Shown in pieces: positions 37,001-46,500 of a DNA stretch of 64,000 nt. The notes beneath the pieces are model-generated. The model had not been told where the DNA came from. It searched no databases and saw only the letters and a list, made by a program, of their open reading frames with translations. The position numbers were made by a program, and so were the translations under genes. The stretch's first letter is position 1, and each line of letters begins with the position of its first letter. Source of the DNA: Tigriopus japonicus (Eukaryota > Arthropoda > Copepoda > Harpacticoida > Harpacticidae); the NCBI GenBank assembly GCA_010645155.1, contig JAAGOF010000064.1, forward strand, positions 199,123 to 263,122, given 5' to 3'.

Positions 37001-40000
37001 TTGCCCAGAATTCGAAAAGCGGCTTTTGTCAAAAGCCGAGACATCCAGGTCTTTCGAGATCCTTGGCCTAGGATTTAGCTCATCGGTCTGACTTTCGTAT
37101 CCAGAGCCTATTTAGTCTGGCTTTGGATATGCAAATTGTTAATATTTGCCTTTCTAAAGTGCCTCTGGTAGACCCAAGCTCAAGAAGGAAAGTGCAAAAC
37201 CTTCCCATTCAATGAAAGTTAGGCTCTCGTTAGAAAACACACACAAGGTCTATGAGGAACATTTCCTGATTTAAATACATACAGAAGTAACGTTACCCTG
37301 AAGACCTGGAACCATTTCACATCGACAAGTCTACAACAAATGGCCCTGTTAATGTGACATTCGAAAACCTCTTCATCTACCTTTTTACTTTGCCCAAAAA
37401 AATCAGGATCACCGTAACTAATACCGAAGTAATTTTAAGCTTTTTTATTCTTATGCATTTTAAATTTTCACCTTTGTTGTCGTCCGTCTTTTGTCCTGTT
37501 CCATGGTTCTTTTTCTCATTTCCATGCATACTCGTTCTCACAGACTCGCGAGGATTCATTGAGGTTACTTTGGGTAAGAAAAGACTGACTGTTTTCCTTG
37601 GGGAGATCCCCCCAACACAAGAATGAGCCTTTGTTCCCAGAACATTTTCTGCTCGTCTAGCCCCACTGAATTGATTCACCGAGTGCCACACGAGTTTTTG
37701 TGCAATGAAATAATGGTTGAATAGACCTAAATTAATTCTTAAGCAAAAGCACCAACATTCCTCTAACTTCGACGTTCGAATATCGAACTCGAGTCTTGCA
37801 ATTTTCGGAACATACAAACATCTGACATATTCATGACATGCACCCCATACAACAAAAAATGTGTGGGTTTTGATCTTTTCCTTCTGTCAAATTTTACTGG
37901 GCATGCAGTTAAACTAAAAATGTGTAAGCTTACGATTAGGCCATTGGGCAGAAGAATCCAACCAACATAAGTGACTGATGGAGTCTCTTCAGACCAAAAT
38001 CCCCTTGTTTGTTTGTTTGTTTGTTGAGGAGTCAGAACGCAGCTTCGCAGCTGCGATCTGATAGAGGCTGTCCGCCATATGGGGATATTGCCGCTCCACT
38101 TGGACAAGCTAACAAGCAAGCATTAATTTTTACCTCACCCTCGGGAATGACCCCAGGTTCGCCCATTTAAGCCGTCAAGGGCCGTGACTTCTGCATGTAA
38201 CTTAATACCACAGGTCACTAGGACTCGGCAAGCCCGGGATCGAACCGGGGCTTGCCTAGTATTTGGCATTGAAAGACAGTTCAATGCTAAATTTTGACTC
38301 CGAAGAGTTGAGTTTGGAAAGTTGTGTGTTGCATTTGAAAGACGGTTCAAATGCTAAATTTTGACTCCGAAGAGTTGAGTTTTGAGGGTGGCAGTCAGCC
38401 GGGATCGAACCCCAGCCATCTGCACGACAAACCGACGCAGTACGCACTACACCATGCCTCACCCCTACACCAAAATCCCCTTGTTGTCATAACTCAAATA
38501 CAATCCCAAAAGACCAGAAAGGAACAGAGATGTCTATTTTTTTCATTTTCCCTCTACTGTGCAATTTAAAGACGAGTGTTAGGAACTCAATAATTCGTCA
38601 CTAAGGCACTGGAATTATTCTAACACTCTAAACTTTTGGTCATTTGGAGTGTCAAGCCATTGTGGTTCCACCGTCATTTTGCATGCAGCCCAAACCTATA
38701 ATTTTTGAAACTCTCGAAAGAGAAGAAAAAGAGAAGGGTTGGCAAAAAGATTCAAAATACGGACGTTGCTTATGACCAGGCATGAAGCAAAACCATACTC
38801 TTTGCAACAAACTTTTTTTGGTCAAAAAGCTTTAACAATTCATAGAGGGTTGATAATACAATTACATGATTTGAAGCTTATGTATACCTCGAGGCCTGAA
38901 GAAATAATTACTATTCCTTTTCAAAGCAACCTTTTGAGGCCGCATGTTAGCGTGCGTACCTAACTGAAAAAGCTCGAGTCTACCAACATCAAGTCAGATC
39001 AACGAGCCTCGAGTATATACTCGCCACAGCTGCTGTGTTTGAAACGTTCCAGCTGGGACGAGTATGTACTAGGCTTTGACTAGGCGAACGGAAATCTAAC
39101 TTGATTTTGGTATACTCGAGCTTTTTCAATTAGGCGCTTTAACATGCGGCTATGAAATTGAATAACTCACTCAAAAGTTTTTACAACTAACAATTTTCAT
39201 ATTGATAAGGGAGAGGAACATAACAGTCACAATGCATGAACCCGAAGAAACACATTTAGCAATTCTGTTTGGTGCTCTCATGAATTTACATTGTTGTTTG
39301 AACTTCTTTTTCTTGTGAACATCAATCAGTGCTATTGTACTGGGGCTCTTGTGGCATGCCTTTATCCATAACTCATAATGTTCTATGCATGTTTCCTTTA
39401 CGTTCTGCTTACAAAAATCTGCTCTTTTTGCATTCTTCACATGTCTATTTGCTTGTACGTTGGCACATCAACGTACTCCAGAATAAACCGCTTTCACCCG
39501 TATTCTATTTTCAAAGTGTAAGGGACGTTCGTTCCACTCGAAAGATGGGACCATCGCTGCTGCTGTTGTTGTTGGGCTTACACCTTTTCTTCCTTTTCAA
39601 TGTGATTTACTACTCGGAATCAGGCGCCTTCTTGAAGAATGCTTTGAATGGAACAAAATCTTAAAAAACTAAGAGATCTCCACGGATTTTTTTGCAGGTG
39701 GCATTTCCAACCCGGCCTATGTTCCTGATATGGATTTGGACGCGGACGAGGCTGTGGTCCAGCCCACGATTACCGAGACGACCTTGCCTTGGAAGCGAAG
39801 TGAGGAGAAGGACTTGTGCCAAGCGCCCTTGAAACAAAAGGAATTCCCCTCCTGGCTCAAAAATGAGGATTATATGAAACATGGAACTCCCTCGCAAGCT
39901 GTCCTTGATGGTAAGTGAAGCGAATTCCTCGATTTATTGGGGAAATTTAGACATTACCTTGGTCTGGCTTGATGAAAACACTGACTTCGACTCGCTTCAG

Positions 40001-42376
40001 TCCGCCAACAGTTTCAAATTGACTCGTGATGAATAATTTATCGTGATTTTCCTCCTTTGGACGTGTGGCATCATATGAAATCTTCAAACATGATGTTTCA
40101 TAGAGACATTGGGTCGCATGTTAACGCATATAATTCATGGTGTTTAGTATACTATAATTGCGCTTGAGTATACTCTAATTCTAGTTTGGTCGTAACATGC
40201 GGAATAATTGAACAAACCTCAAGATAAGTATACTCTTCCGGCAGAGATATTTTTAAGTATACTCTAAGGGCACGAGTGCACCTTTGTGTTGCACTCGCGC
40301 TCTTTAGATTAGAGGCTGTGACTCAGTGCGCCCATTTCAGCGAGGGTGAAATAAGCCTAAGTTACCCATATCTGCTACATTCTGCGTTGAGAAAAGCTGT
40401 CTGACCATAAAAAAACTGTTTGTGTGGAAACACTGGGCCTGTGTTGTTAAACACAAGTTTAAACAGTTAAACTTCAAGCCCATTGACTATACAAATGCCT
40501 TCGGACTCGTTCAAAATCGAATTGAAAGTCGATTTCTCAAAGATTTTCAAGTCTAACTGAATCCAATTCAACTTTAAGCGGGAACTCTTGAAGAAAACGA
40601 CGAGAGGAACGATTTGATCATCTTCCAACGTGCTCGGAAACATCAAAAAGTGCGTCAATCAGACAAATGAATGAGCCTTCCTTCAACACCACCACCCCCG
40701 GATACAACAAACGAATGGATGGATATGGAATCAATAGAAAATTGTGAATAAAAGGATACCACTGACTCCGCTTGCAAATCCATCCCTCATCACTCAAAGG
40801 CCACACCTACCAATGGACTTGTCCACGGATCAACCAACTATGCAAAATAATAAAGGAAAAAATCTTCAACGGGAATAATAAGCCGCGCTCATGGAAGGCC
40901 CTGCCAAAATTGCCCATCTTCAACCCAAGAACCCAGAACGCTCCCATGTTATCAAGAACGTCATTTTAGTCCATGTGTTTGAGACACTGTATTTTCGGTA
41001 TGAAATTGATGTCAAAAAATCGGATTGATAAGCCGCTTCACGGAAAATAGGATTTGGTCTAAACATTCTCAAGAGTTCATGGAAGCATAACTAGAACGAC
41101 CAAACGGATTGGATCGTGTCCCGGACTTTCTCTACAATTATCACTTTTAATTCAAAAGATGCTCCAATATGTTCATTTGTGTTATTCTCCTAACGAGTAA
41201 TTAAGATGCAAGTTTTCGCCACGGAAACGAAAAAAGACATTGAAAGAATAAATGCTGCTGTTTCAAAAACATTTTCGAGGAAATTTCAATACCAATAGAA
41301 CTATGGATTACGCCTTTTGTATCCTTTAATTCTGAAAGCTCCGAGGACATCTTGTTTTTTTTTTCGGGACCTCTCGAGACCTATTTTCTTATGACATACT
41401 ATATGTTTAGTGTATTTGAGCCACAAATGACAAATTGTCTTCAATTCTGAAAACTAGGAAAGAACTAGGTCCACCATTTATGTTTTAATTAATTGCAAAT
41501 ACTGTACCAATGAAATTCAGCTCGGCTTTGAAATATCTGTCACAGAAACCCTCCTTGCCCCCGTTTTGGCATAAAAAAGCGTATCAAATCTATCTTTGGT
41601 CTCGCAAAGCTATCCTCTACTTTGAAATTGCATGGGCAAATTGTGTGAGTACACAACAATTGCTATACTCATCGGTTTGTTTCACGTTAAGTATACTTGA
41701 GGTCAGCTATGTAGTAAGACCAGAGTTGAGTATACTATAAAACAAATCGATCTTATGTGCGTTAACATGCGACCCATTGTTCGTTATTTGATCATCCTTA
41801 ATTCATGTGCATTGTGTACACTTGCGTTTGATGATAATTTAGATAACTCGAGCTAAAGAACAGATTAGTGAATGTAAATCCAGATGTCACACCAACGAAT
41901 TCTACTGTAGGGTGGCTTGTCACTATGAAACCCTTGTCATCCCTTTCCAAATCTTTTCAAATATTATCTTCATCCCCCCAACTTGAAAAAGTATTCCTTA
42001 AAACCTAAGCGTGAGAATCAGAACTACTTCTATATTTTAGCCTGCTATCTATCTTTCTCGTCGCTCTAGTTGTGTTTGACAAGACAGGAATGCAGCAATT
42101 ATACCCAGTATGTTTGTTACGTGATCCCGGTCCTTTCGCCCTCTCGATGTACTTTGGACAAATTCTTTTTCAGAGATGGACAATGAAAACAGTGATGATG
42201 AACCGTCCATGCCCGAGGGTGGACGATCCCGACGCAATTCCGCGGCTGAGTTCCAAGAGCGTCCGCCCATGAACCTTCGAATGGGACGACGACTCAGTCA
42301 TCGCGCGGATTCAATCAACGAGGACGAACACGACGATCATAAGGGACATGGACGCGGAGAGTCCAGCAAACTATAG
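18772..42376 (+). CDS. Na+/H+ exchanger A (SLC9/NHE family), 14 exons
   Basis: Fourteen GT-AG exons (18772-19057, 26077-26340, 26618-26817, 26909-27165, 28708-28925, 29301-29434, 31367-31584, 32324-32557, 32638-32764, 34027-34197, 35384-35597, 36232-36375, 39698-39910, 42174-42376) join in frame to 960 codons. The product is a plasma-membrane or endomembrane electroneutral Na+/H+ antiporter. A signal-like hydrophobic segment lies at residues 23-38. The hydrophobic transport core (about 75-500) contains [15 protein letters not shown] (140-154), GESLLNDAV with the Asn-Asp pair at 245-246, and [10 protein letters not shown] with Arg439. These are hallmark transport motifs of metazoan NHEs. The tail (about 500-960) is hydrophilic. 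The closest type is the NHE2/3/5-like group, Drosophila Nhe2-like. The start ATG has a good CAAAATGG context. Exon 12 has no ATG but is open, correctly phased and has clean splice sites. Confidence 0.93.
19058..22741 (+). other. gene A intron 1, 5' part
   Basis: No additional exon is supported. The many short ORFs show no domain and no matching splice phases. The 3' part of the same intron (24308-26076) likewise shows no coding exon outside the nested gene. Confidence 0.5.
22742..22747 (-). promoter_or_regulatory. polyadenylation signal of katanin-like gene
   Basis: AATAAA on the minus strand, about 52 nt past the TAG stop. Confidence 0.6.
22799..24307 (-). CDS. katanin p60-like AAA ATPase, intronless
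   Basis: This 502-codon ORF encodes a meiotic-clade AAA ATPase; the katanin p60 family hydrolyses ATP to sever microtubules in the cytoplasm. Residues 1-200 are Ser/Arg-rich and variable. The AAA core runs from about 222, with Walker A GPPGTGKT (263-270), Walker B IIFIDEVD (318-325), a pore-loop region [12 protein letters not shown] (294-305) and arginine fingers RRR (381-383). A Vps4-type C-terminus ends [15 protein letters not shown], a katanin hallmark that separates it from spastin and fidgetin. The N-terminal MIT-like domain of canonical p60 is not evident, although a missed upstream exon could supply it. The ATG sits in a strong CCGCCACCATGA context with an in-frame TGA ten codons upstream. 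It lies antisense inside intron 1 of exchanger gene A, and lack of introns suggests a retrocopy. AATAAA lies at 22742-22747. Confidence 0.9.
   Translation of the reverse strand: MTFFNSFIREFLDFNESFRSQIVTMPAAQEWSSTSTATRAGMGPSGKSLTTVSKTQTYRCVNHPRVDRPRIVHHDNIRAISAVPTQPALCKDHDHGRRLSSVSEGAWKNSLRQKEKLLPAIPNPAARARGFERKNRSRSMERISRRRETGRIPENDPDSPPSSLSSGIGNKENNRSVSESTRENRKKSPQGYESFSRRNKLDQTMVDELSNDIISSDLRVNWRDIAGLDEAKSLLQEAVVLPLIMPEFFRGIRRPWKGILMIGPPGTGKTMLAKAVASECKTTFFNVSSSSLTSKYRGESEKLVKHLFELARYHAPSIIFIDEVDALCSQRGSDSEHEASKRFKAELLTQMDGLSSHGDETKVVMVLAATNYPWLIDEAFRRRFEKRIHIGMPNREARRSLLDISLSSMKVSEEVDLERIADDLDSYSASDITNLCRDAAMMSMRKAIKNKPLEELKQIKQEEIDKPITQDDFKDALERCKNTCSDIEISRYEEWMSKHGSY
26077..26340 (+). 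CDS. gene A exon 2
   Basis: Acceptor TTTTCTAG. It encodes [16 protein letters not shown] and the following helices, including the [10 protein letters not shown] ion-path/inhibitor-site segment. Length 264 nt, the same as in gene B; phase 1 to 1. Confidence 0.93.
26618..26817 (+). CDS. gene A exon 3
   Basis: Encodes [18 protein letters not shown] and the [18 protein letters not shown] helix, ending in [11 protein letters not shown] with the Asn-Asp motif. The donor is GTGAGT. Length 200 nt, the same as in gene B. Confidence 0.93.
26909..27165 (+). CDS. gene A exon 4
   Basis: Encodes [15 protein letters not shown] and two helices ending in [11 protein letters not shown]. Acceptor TTATTCTAG, donor GTAAGT, 257 nt, the same as in gene B. 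Confidence 0.93.
28708..28925 (+). CDS. gene A exon 5
   Basis: Encodes [17 protein letters not shown], a family signature loop, and the [15 protein letters not shown] helix. 218 nt, phase 2 to 1, donor GTGAGT. Confidence 0.93.
29301..29434 (+). CDS. gene A exon 6
   Basis: Encodes [20 protein letters not shown], then [13 protein letters not shown], including the conserved Arg of the GGLRGA helix. 134 nt, donor GTAGGT. Confidence 0.93.
29435..31366 (+). other. gene A intron 6
   Basis: 1.9-kb intron without a supported gene. A 17-bp word (AGCCTTCAC.CAGCAG type) is repeated about three times at 29730-29765. Confidence 0.5.
31367..31584 (+). CDS. gene A exon 7
   Basis: Encodes the last core helix ([20 protein letters not shown]) and the juxtamembrane [11 protein letters not shown], then the start of the cytoplasmic tail ([13 protein letters not shown]). 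218 nt, phase 0 to 2. Confidence 0.93.
32324..32557 (+). CDS. gene A exon 8
   Basis: Tail exon with [15 protein letters not shown] and [12 protein letters not shown]. This is the region that in NHE3-type proteins binds regulatory partners such as CHP-like EF-hand proteins (family knowledge, not visible here). 234 nt; the gene B counterpart is shorter. Confidence 0.9.
32638..32764 (+). CDS. gene A exon 9
   Basis: Short tail exon ending ENMFMPRAR; donor CGG|GTAAAA is weaker than the others. The phase-0 junction PRAR|PRRMS corresponds to the R|PRRDS junction in gene B. Confidence 0.87.
32909..33005. mobile_element. 97-bp hairpin MITE in gene A intron 9
   Basis: GAGGCTAGTTTTTTA at the left pairs with TAAAAAACTAGCCTC at the right; inner parts (AAGATC... 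and ...GATCTT) also pair. The whole insert is therefore a near-continuous foldback. No clear target duplication is visible. Confidence 0.6.
33560..33660 (+). repeat. partial copy of the GTATAC-rich MITE
   Basis: Words ACCAAAATCAAGTCAAATTAAC and CCAGCTGCAGTGTTTCAAAC match the left arm and centre of the element at 38940-39149. The terminal repeats of this copy are not recognisable. Confidence 0.55.
34027..34197 (+). CDS. gene A exon 10
   Basis: Encodes [15 protein letters not shown] and a strongly basic run [15 protein letters not shown] is a PKA-type basophilic kinase motif. Phase 0 to 0, donor GTAAGT. Confidence 0.87.
35384..35597 (+). CDS. gene A exon 11
   Basis: Acidic tail exon with [15 protein letters not shown]. 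Donor GTGAGT, phase 1. Read-through into the intron stays open only to a stop at 35635, so intron retention would give a shortened tail. Confidence 0.85.
36232..36375 (+). CDS. gene A exon 12
   Basis: This exon has no internal start and was found from splice sites and phase. It encodes [20 protein letters not shown], then [19 protein letters not shown], with phase 1 at both ends and donor AAAG|GTAAGC. The uninterrupted frame between two good splice sites supports it. Confidence 0.8.
37544..37573 (+). CDS. gene A candidate 30-nt microexon
   Basis: A pyrimidine-rich acceptor ending TTCTCACAG precedes, and GTAAGA follows, a 30-nt segment that is phase 1 on both sides. Insertion between exons 12 and 13 would add ten residues, [10 protein letters not shown](G), without a frameshift, giving 970 residues. 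Nothing but the signals supports it, so it is a candidate cassette exon and is not counted in the 960-codon model. Confidence 0.4.
38135..38468 (-). mobile_element. dimeric tRNA-derived SINE
   Basis: On the minus strand, 38468-38401 has an A-box-like TGGTGTAGTGCGTACTGC and a perfect B box GGTTCGATCCC (38411-38401). A second GGTTCGATCCC lies at 38246-38236. Between them a segment of about 66 bp with core GCTAAATTTTGACTCCGAAG is tandemly duplicated. Two pol III-type heads plus a duplicated body point to a dimeric SINE or a SINE inserted into a relative. It lies in gene A intron 12. Confidence 0.65.
38940..39149. mobile_element. 210-bp MITE with about 60-bp inverted arms
   Basis: Left CCGCATGTTAGCG and right CGCTTTAACATGCGG are the outer ends. 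Inside, AACTGAAAAAGCTCGAG pairs with CTCGAGCTTTTTCAATT and ACCAA.ATCAAGT pairs with ACTTGAT. There is no coding sequence. It shares the GCATGTTA end motif with the element at 40111. Confidence 0.7.
39698..39910 (+). CDS. gene A exon 13
   Basis: Acceptor TTTTTTTGCAG, donor GTAAGT, phase 1 to 1. Encodes [20 protein letters not shown] and an acidic/basic tail including [16 protein letters not shown]. Confidence 0.88.
40111..41775. mobile_element. 1.67-kb non-autonomous element with 17-bp perfect TIR
   Basis: GGGTCGCATGTTAACGC (40111-40127) is exactly complementary to 41759-41775, and both ends abut ATT (40108-40110, 41776-41778), a likely 3-bp target duplication. Subterminal GAGTATACTC-like palindromes occur near both ends. 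No transposase ORF is present. A nearer inverted GTAACATGCGG at 40192-40202 leaves open that a 92-bp element lies at the left edge instead. Confidence 0.5.
42174..42376 (+). CDS. gene A exon 14 (terminal)
   Basis: Encodes an acidic stretch, then SRRNSAAEF and [10 protein letters not shown] (two basophilic kinase-like sites), a His/Asp-rich end and TAG at 42374-42376. Acceptor TTTTTCAG. Confidence 0.88.
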
Positions 42377-42845
42377 TACTGAACCCACCCACCCACCTAC
42401 CCACCCCTCTTCTTCGTCCATCTGTTCTCCGCACGTCTCTGCTTCCTCCCATGAATGGCATGGTTTGAAAAGAGATCTTAGACCTCCAGAACACACAAAG
42501 AAGTCAACGAAAGCAATCAATCATCATATTTTCAAATTCTCTTGTAGATATTTTACGAAATGTAATATTTTTGTAGGCCAACATTTTTACACCACACACA
42601 TTCACATAGAGCGCAATCAATCGAGATGAAAGCCAAGAAAAGCCATATGTTATCAAGTTTTTTTTAGATTTATGTCATCATGATCAAGATGCTTATAGAG
42701 TATGAACTTTGAATCCCCTCTTACAATTGATAAATAATAATACATTCTACAGTCCACGATCCCGGCAATTGTCCAAGGTTGTGAATTCATCCGGTGAGGC
42801 TATGTTCAATTGAAATGTGCAACAAAATGCTTTTCGAAACCAACC

Positions 42846-42851
42846 AATAAA
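42846..42851 (+). promoter_or_regulatory. polyadenylation signal of gene A
   Basis: AATAAA 470 bp past the gene A stop and about 420 bp before the gene B start, in the only gap between the two genes. Confidence 0.55.
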
Positions 42852-43267
42852 ACGCGATCAATATCTGGAAATAAATGAATCTTGTCAAAGTGACATGTCT
42901 TTATTTTCTAATTAGTCTTGCACGGTGGTCACTTCGAATGAAAAGATGGATTGCATTAGGTCGACCTTGATAAGATGGCATCATATTCATTATCATTTGT
43001 ATTAATTTCGTCAATCACTTATTGGATAACGAGGCCTTTGGCCTTTGGCCGATCTTATGTCTTTAATTCAACACTACTAATCTAGTGGGCATTGTTCATA
43101 CATTGCTTGGACATCTCGACTTGTTTGATTGCGAACGTCATTATCTTTCCACGACTGTAAATTGAATTGTCATATCTATCAGTTCATGTGGATATCTATC
43201 AAGATAGATTGTCGTAACAGACACAAGGATCTAACTTGACCGGATCAATCTGAATTGAGGACTCCGG

Positions 43268-43589
43268 TTGAAGCCATGTGCTCTTTTTGAAATGGATTGC
43301 GCTTCAATTCACGGATCCTCGAAGGCCCAAAAATTGGGCTTTCTGGTTTGTTTCTTCTTACTTGTGGTTCAAATTGGCCCTATTCAGGCCTCATCACCTT
43401 CGGCAACATCTTTTCGAACTCAAGGATCTTTGATCCCCAGCCTCAAAGATCAAAAGCCACATGTGATCCAATCCGAGCGAAATGAAGAGGAGAAAGTGGA
43501 ATATGAAGTCTTCCATGTGGAATTTGATCGAGTTAAATTGCCATTCGTTATTTCCTTATGGATCTTGGTTTCAACCATGACCAAGATTG
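43268..43589 (+). CDS. gene B exon 1
   Basis: Signal-like helix followed by [19 protein letters not shown], nearly the same as gene A exon 1, but without the His-rich stretch. Donor GTAAGT, phase 1. Two candidate ATGs, at 43268 and 43292; the second places Met closer to the hydrophobic segment. Confidence 0.87.
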
Positions 43590-46500
43590 GTAAGTTTGAC
43601 TTATATTTCTCAAATTTAATTAAAAAAACCGTCGTCAGCCTAATATCAAAATGCCTGTGAAGCTTTTAACTGTTAAGGCAAGCCGACTGATCATTACCCA
43701 AAGCAAACACGTATGTACTTTGTTAACGAAGAGTCAGTGCTGAGATTTGTTCCAAAATAACTCTCGGATTTCGTTCGAATTTAGATGAAGCATTCTCCCT
43801 CAGATTAGTTCAGATTCTCATTGTTCAATGCTGATGGATCAAGATTGCTTTCAGCGTTCCATATGGTTCCCAAATTGGATAACCATATACCGGAGTCGTG
43901 CATGCTCATTGTAGTGGGTATTGTGGTGGGGATCGTCTTGTTCTATGTAGGTGATACGGTGCCTGTATTCATGTCGCCAGATACATTTTTCCTTTACCTG
44001 CTGCCACCCATTATTCTGGAAGCCGGTTATCTAATGCCCAATCGATTGTTCTTTGATCATCTGGGAACGATCCTTCTGATGGCAGTGATTGGAACCATTT
44101 TCAACATGCTAACCATCGGTACTTTACACTATAATTGACCCTTGACAGATCGCCATCCATACTTACTTAATGAGCTTCTATTCAATCAACTCTAAGGGGG
44201 CGCCTTGTATGGTTTGGGATTGACCGGAATTTACGGGGACAATCCACCGGGCATCTTGGAAATGTTTCTTTTCGCCTCTTTGATCGTGGCCGTGGATCCC
44301 GTGGCTGTGTTGGCCACTTTCAAAGAGATCAAAGTCGACGACATCCTCAACATTGTCGTTTTTGGGGAGTCACTCCTGAACGATGCCGTCACTGTTGTAA
44401 GTAATTTGGAACTGAACTGTTCTTGACAGATCCCACATGATGGTGGAAATTCTGTTTCTAAATTTGGGACCAGGCTATTTATTGTTCAGGTAACGTGTTC
44501 CAGGTACTGTACCATATGTTCGAGGCCTATGTGGATATTGGTGAGGAGAACATCGAGACCACAGATGTTTTCAAAGGCGTGGCCAGTTTTATTGTCGTAG
44601 CAGGAGGTGGAACACTGATTGGAATCATTTATGGGTTTATCACGGCCTTTGTTACCAGATTCAGCCGATACTCACACATTCTTGAACCTTTAATGGTGGT
44701 GGCCGCCGGTTACATGTCCTACTTGACAGCCGAAATCTTTCACATGTCTGGCATTTTAGCGTAAGTTTTCTCGACAAGATTTCATTCCGAGATTTACACC
44801 CATCCACCTACGGTTCCACTCAACTGTAAATGCCTCTTTGACTTGACGTCAATCTAAAAAGCCATGTCAAAAAGACTAGAGCATATTTTTCCTTGTTCCC
44901 ATTCCATTCGTCTGGGTTTTGTCTCTAGTTTGACGTTTTGTGGAATAACCATGAAGAATTACGTTGAGCGCAACATCGATGATGAGTCTTCGACAGTCTT
45001 GCACGGTGTTATCGAAATGTTGGCAAACTCGGCCGAGACCATTATTTTCGTGTTTTTGGGCGTGGCTGCCGTCACTGCTGACCATGAATGGAACTGGGTC
45101 TTTGTGGTAGTCACCATTGTTTTGTGCACTATTTTTAGAATAATTGGTAAGTCCTCTTATCCTTGCTTTTTGTTGTGGCATCTTGGAAAAAAGTTGGAAT
45201 TCAAGATGTACATTTGTACCCTGTTGCTTGCTTGATATTCCATTTTAAATTTTACCTATCTTCAACAATAATTGAAGCTTGCCTCAACGATTGACTGGCT
45301 TATGTAGGTTTTCCAAAAAACAACCCCCCATTTTCTTTGTAACAATTTCAAACACTATAACATCGAATTGCATTTTTTAAGATGAAAAGACCTTTACCCG
45401 AGAAGGGAGGGAAACACAATGGCCAAGATACTCTAGAAAAGATGTCCTCACAAGCTGTTTCCATTTCAAATCGAGTAAATTCGAAAACTTCCGTATTAGG
45501 CGTGCTTCTTCTTGCTGCTCTGGCTAATCGTTTCCGGCTTCACAAATTAAAGCCAGTTGATCAATTTGTCATGATGTATGGTGGACTAAGGGGTGCCGTG
45601 GCCTTTGCCTTGGTTCTATTAATCGACAAGAAAGTAAGCTTCTCAAAAATGCTGACGTGCTAGAAAATGGAACAATTCTTAATCTTTTCCAATCTAGAAA
45701 GTCCCGTCGGCTCCTTTGTTCGTTACCACGACCCTGGCCGTGATCTACTGGACGGTCTTTGCTCAAGGTATCACTTTCAAGCCCTTGGTCAAGTTCCTGA
45801 AGGTCAAATCAAGCACAGCCAAGGCTCCCTCGATGAATGAGCGAATTGCCGGCCGAATGATGGACTTTATTGTGTGGGGTATTGAAGGGGTTTGGGGAGA
45901 ACGGAGTACGATCAGGTGAGCACTAATGAATGAGCTAATGGGTTTTTATGGAACTAATTGATCAAAAGAAGTTAGGGAAGGACTTCTTTGTTATTCCGTA
46001 TGCTTAGATGACAAAAATTTCTTGATTGGCCGGAAGTCATATCAAGGTTGAACTTTGATGGATAAGTTAGAGGGAAAATGAGTTTATCAAGCAGGCGGCT
46101 CAAATTAAAGGATATGAATGCGGGTGTCTAGATAAACCTAAGACATTCTAAAGGGCTAGATAAGGGATTAATGCGATTGATAGAATATGTCTTCTCGATG
46201 AGTGATCTATTGAGTACATTGGACAAATAATTGGGAAGACATTCTTGTCTGTAGAGTACAAACAAGAAGCAACTCAGATCCTTCTTATCGATGAAAAATG
46301 AAACACAAGGACAGGCATGGCACAATAATAAATTCCCCTTAAAATCGGGTTGCTTGTACAAAAACTTGATGTCGGTCCTTGAAACCCAATAATTCTGCGC
46401 AAAATGGAACCAAAAATCTTGCCTCAATCCTAACAACGCTCCTAGTTCTAGAATCACCAAAGATCTAGTTTTTGGATTTTGATCTTTCATTGGCACGGTT

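Noticed and set aside
39480..39664. Possible exon [21 protein letters not shown] before gene A exon 13
   Set aside because: It ends in a stop at 39664, lacks a phase-compatible donor, and would disrupt the gene A frame.
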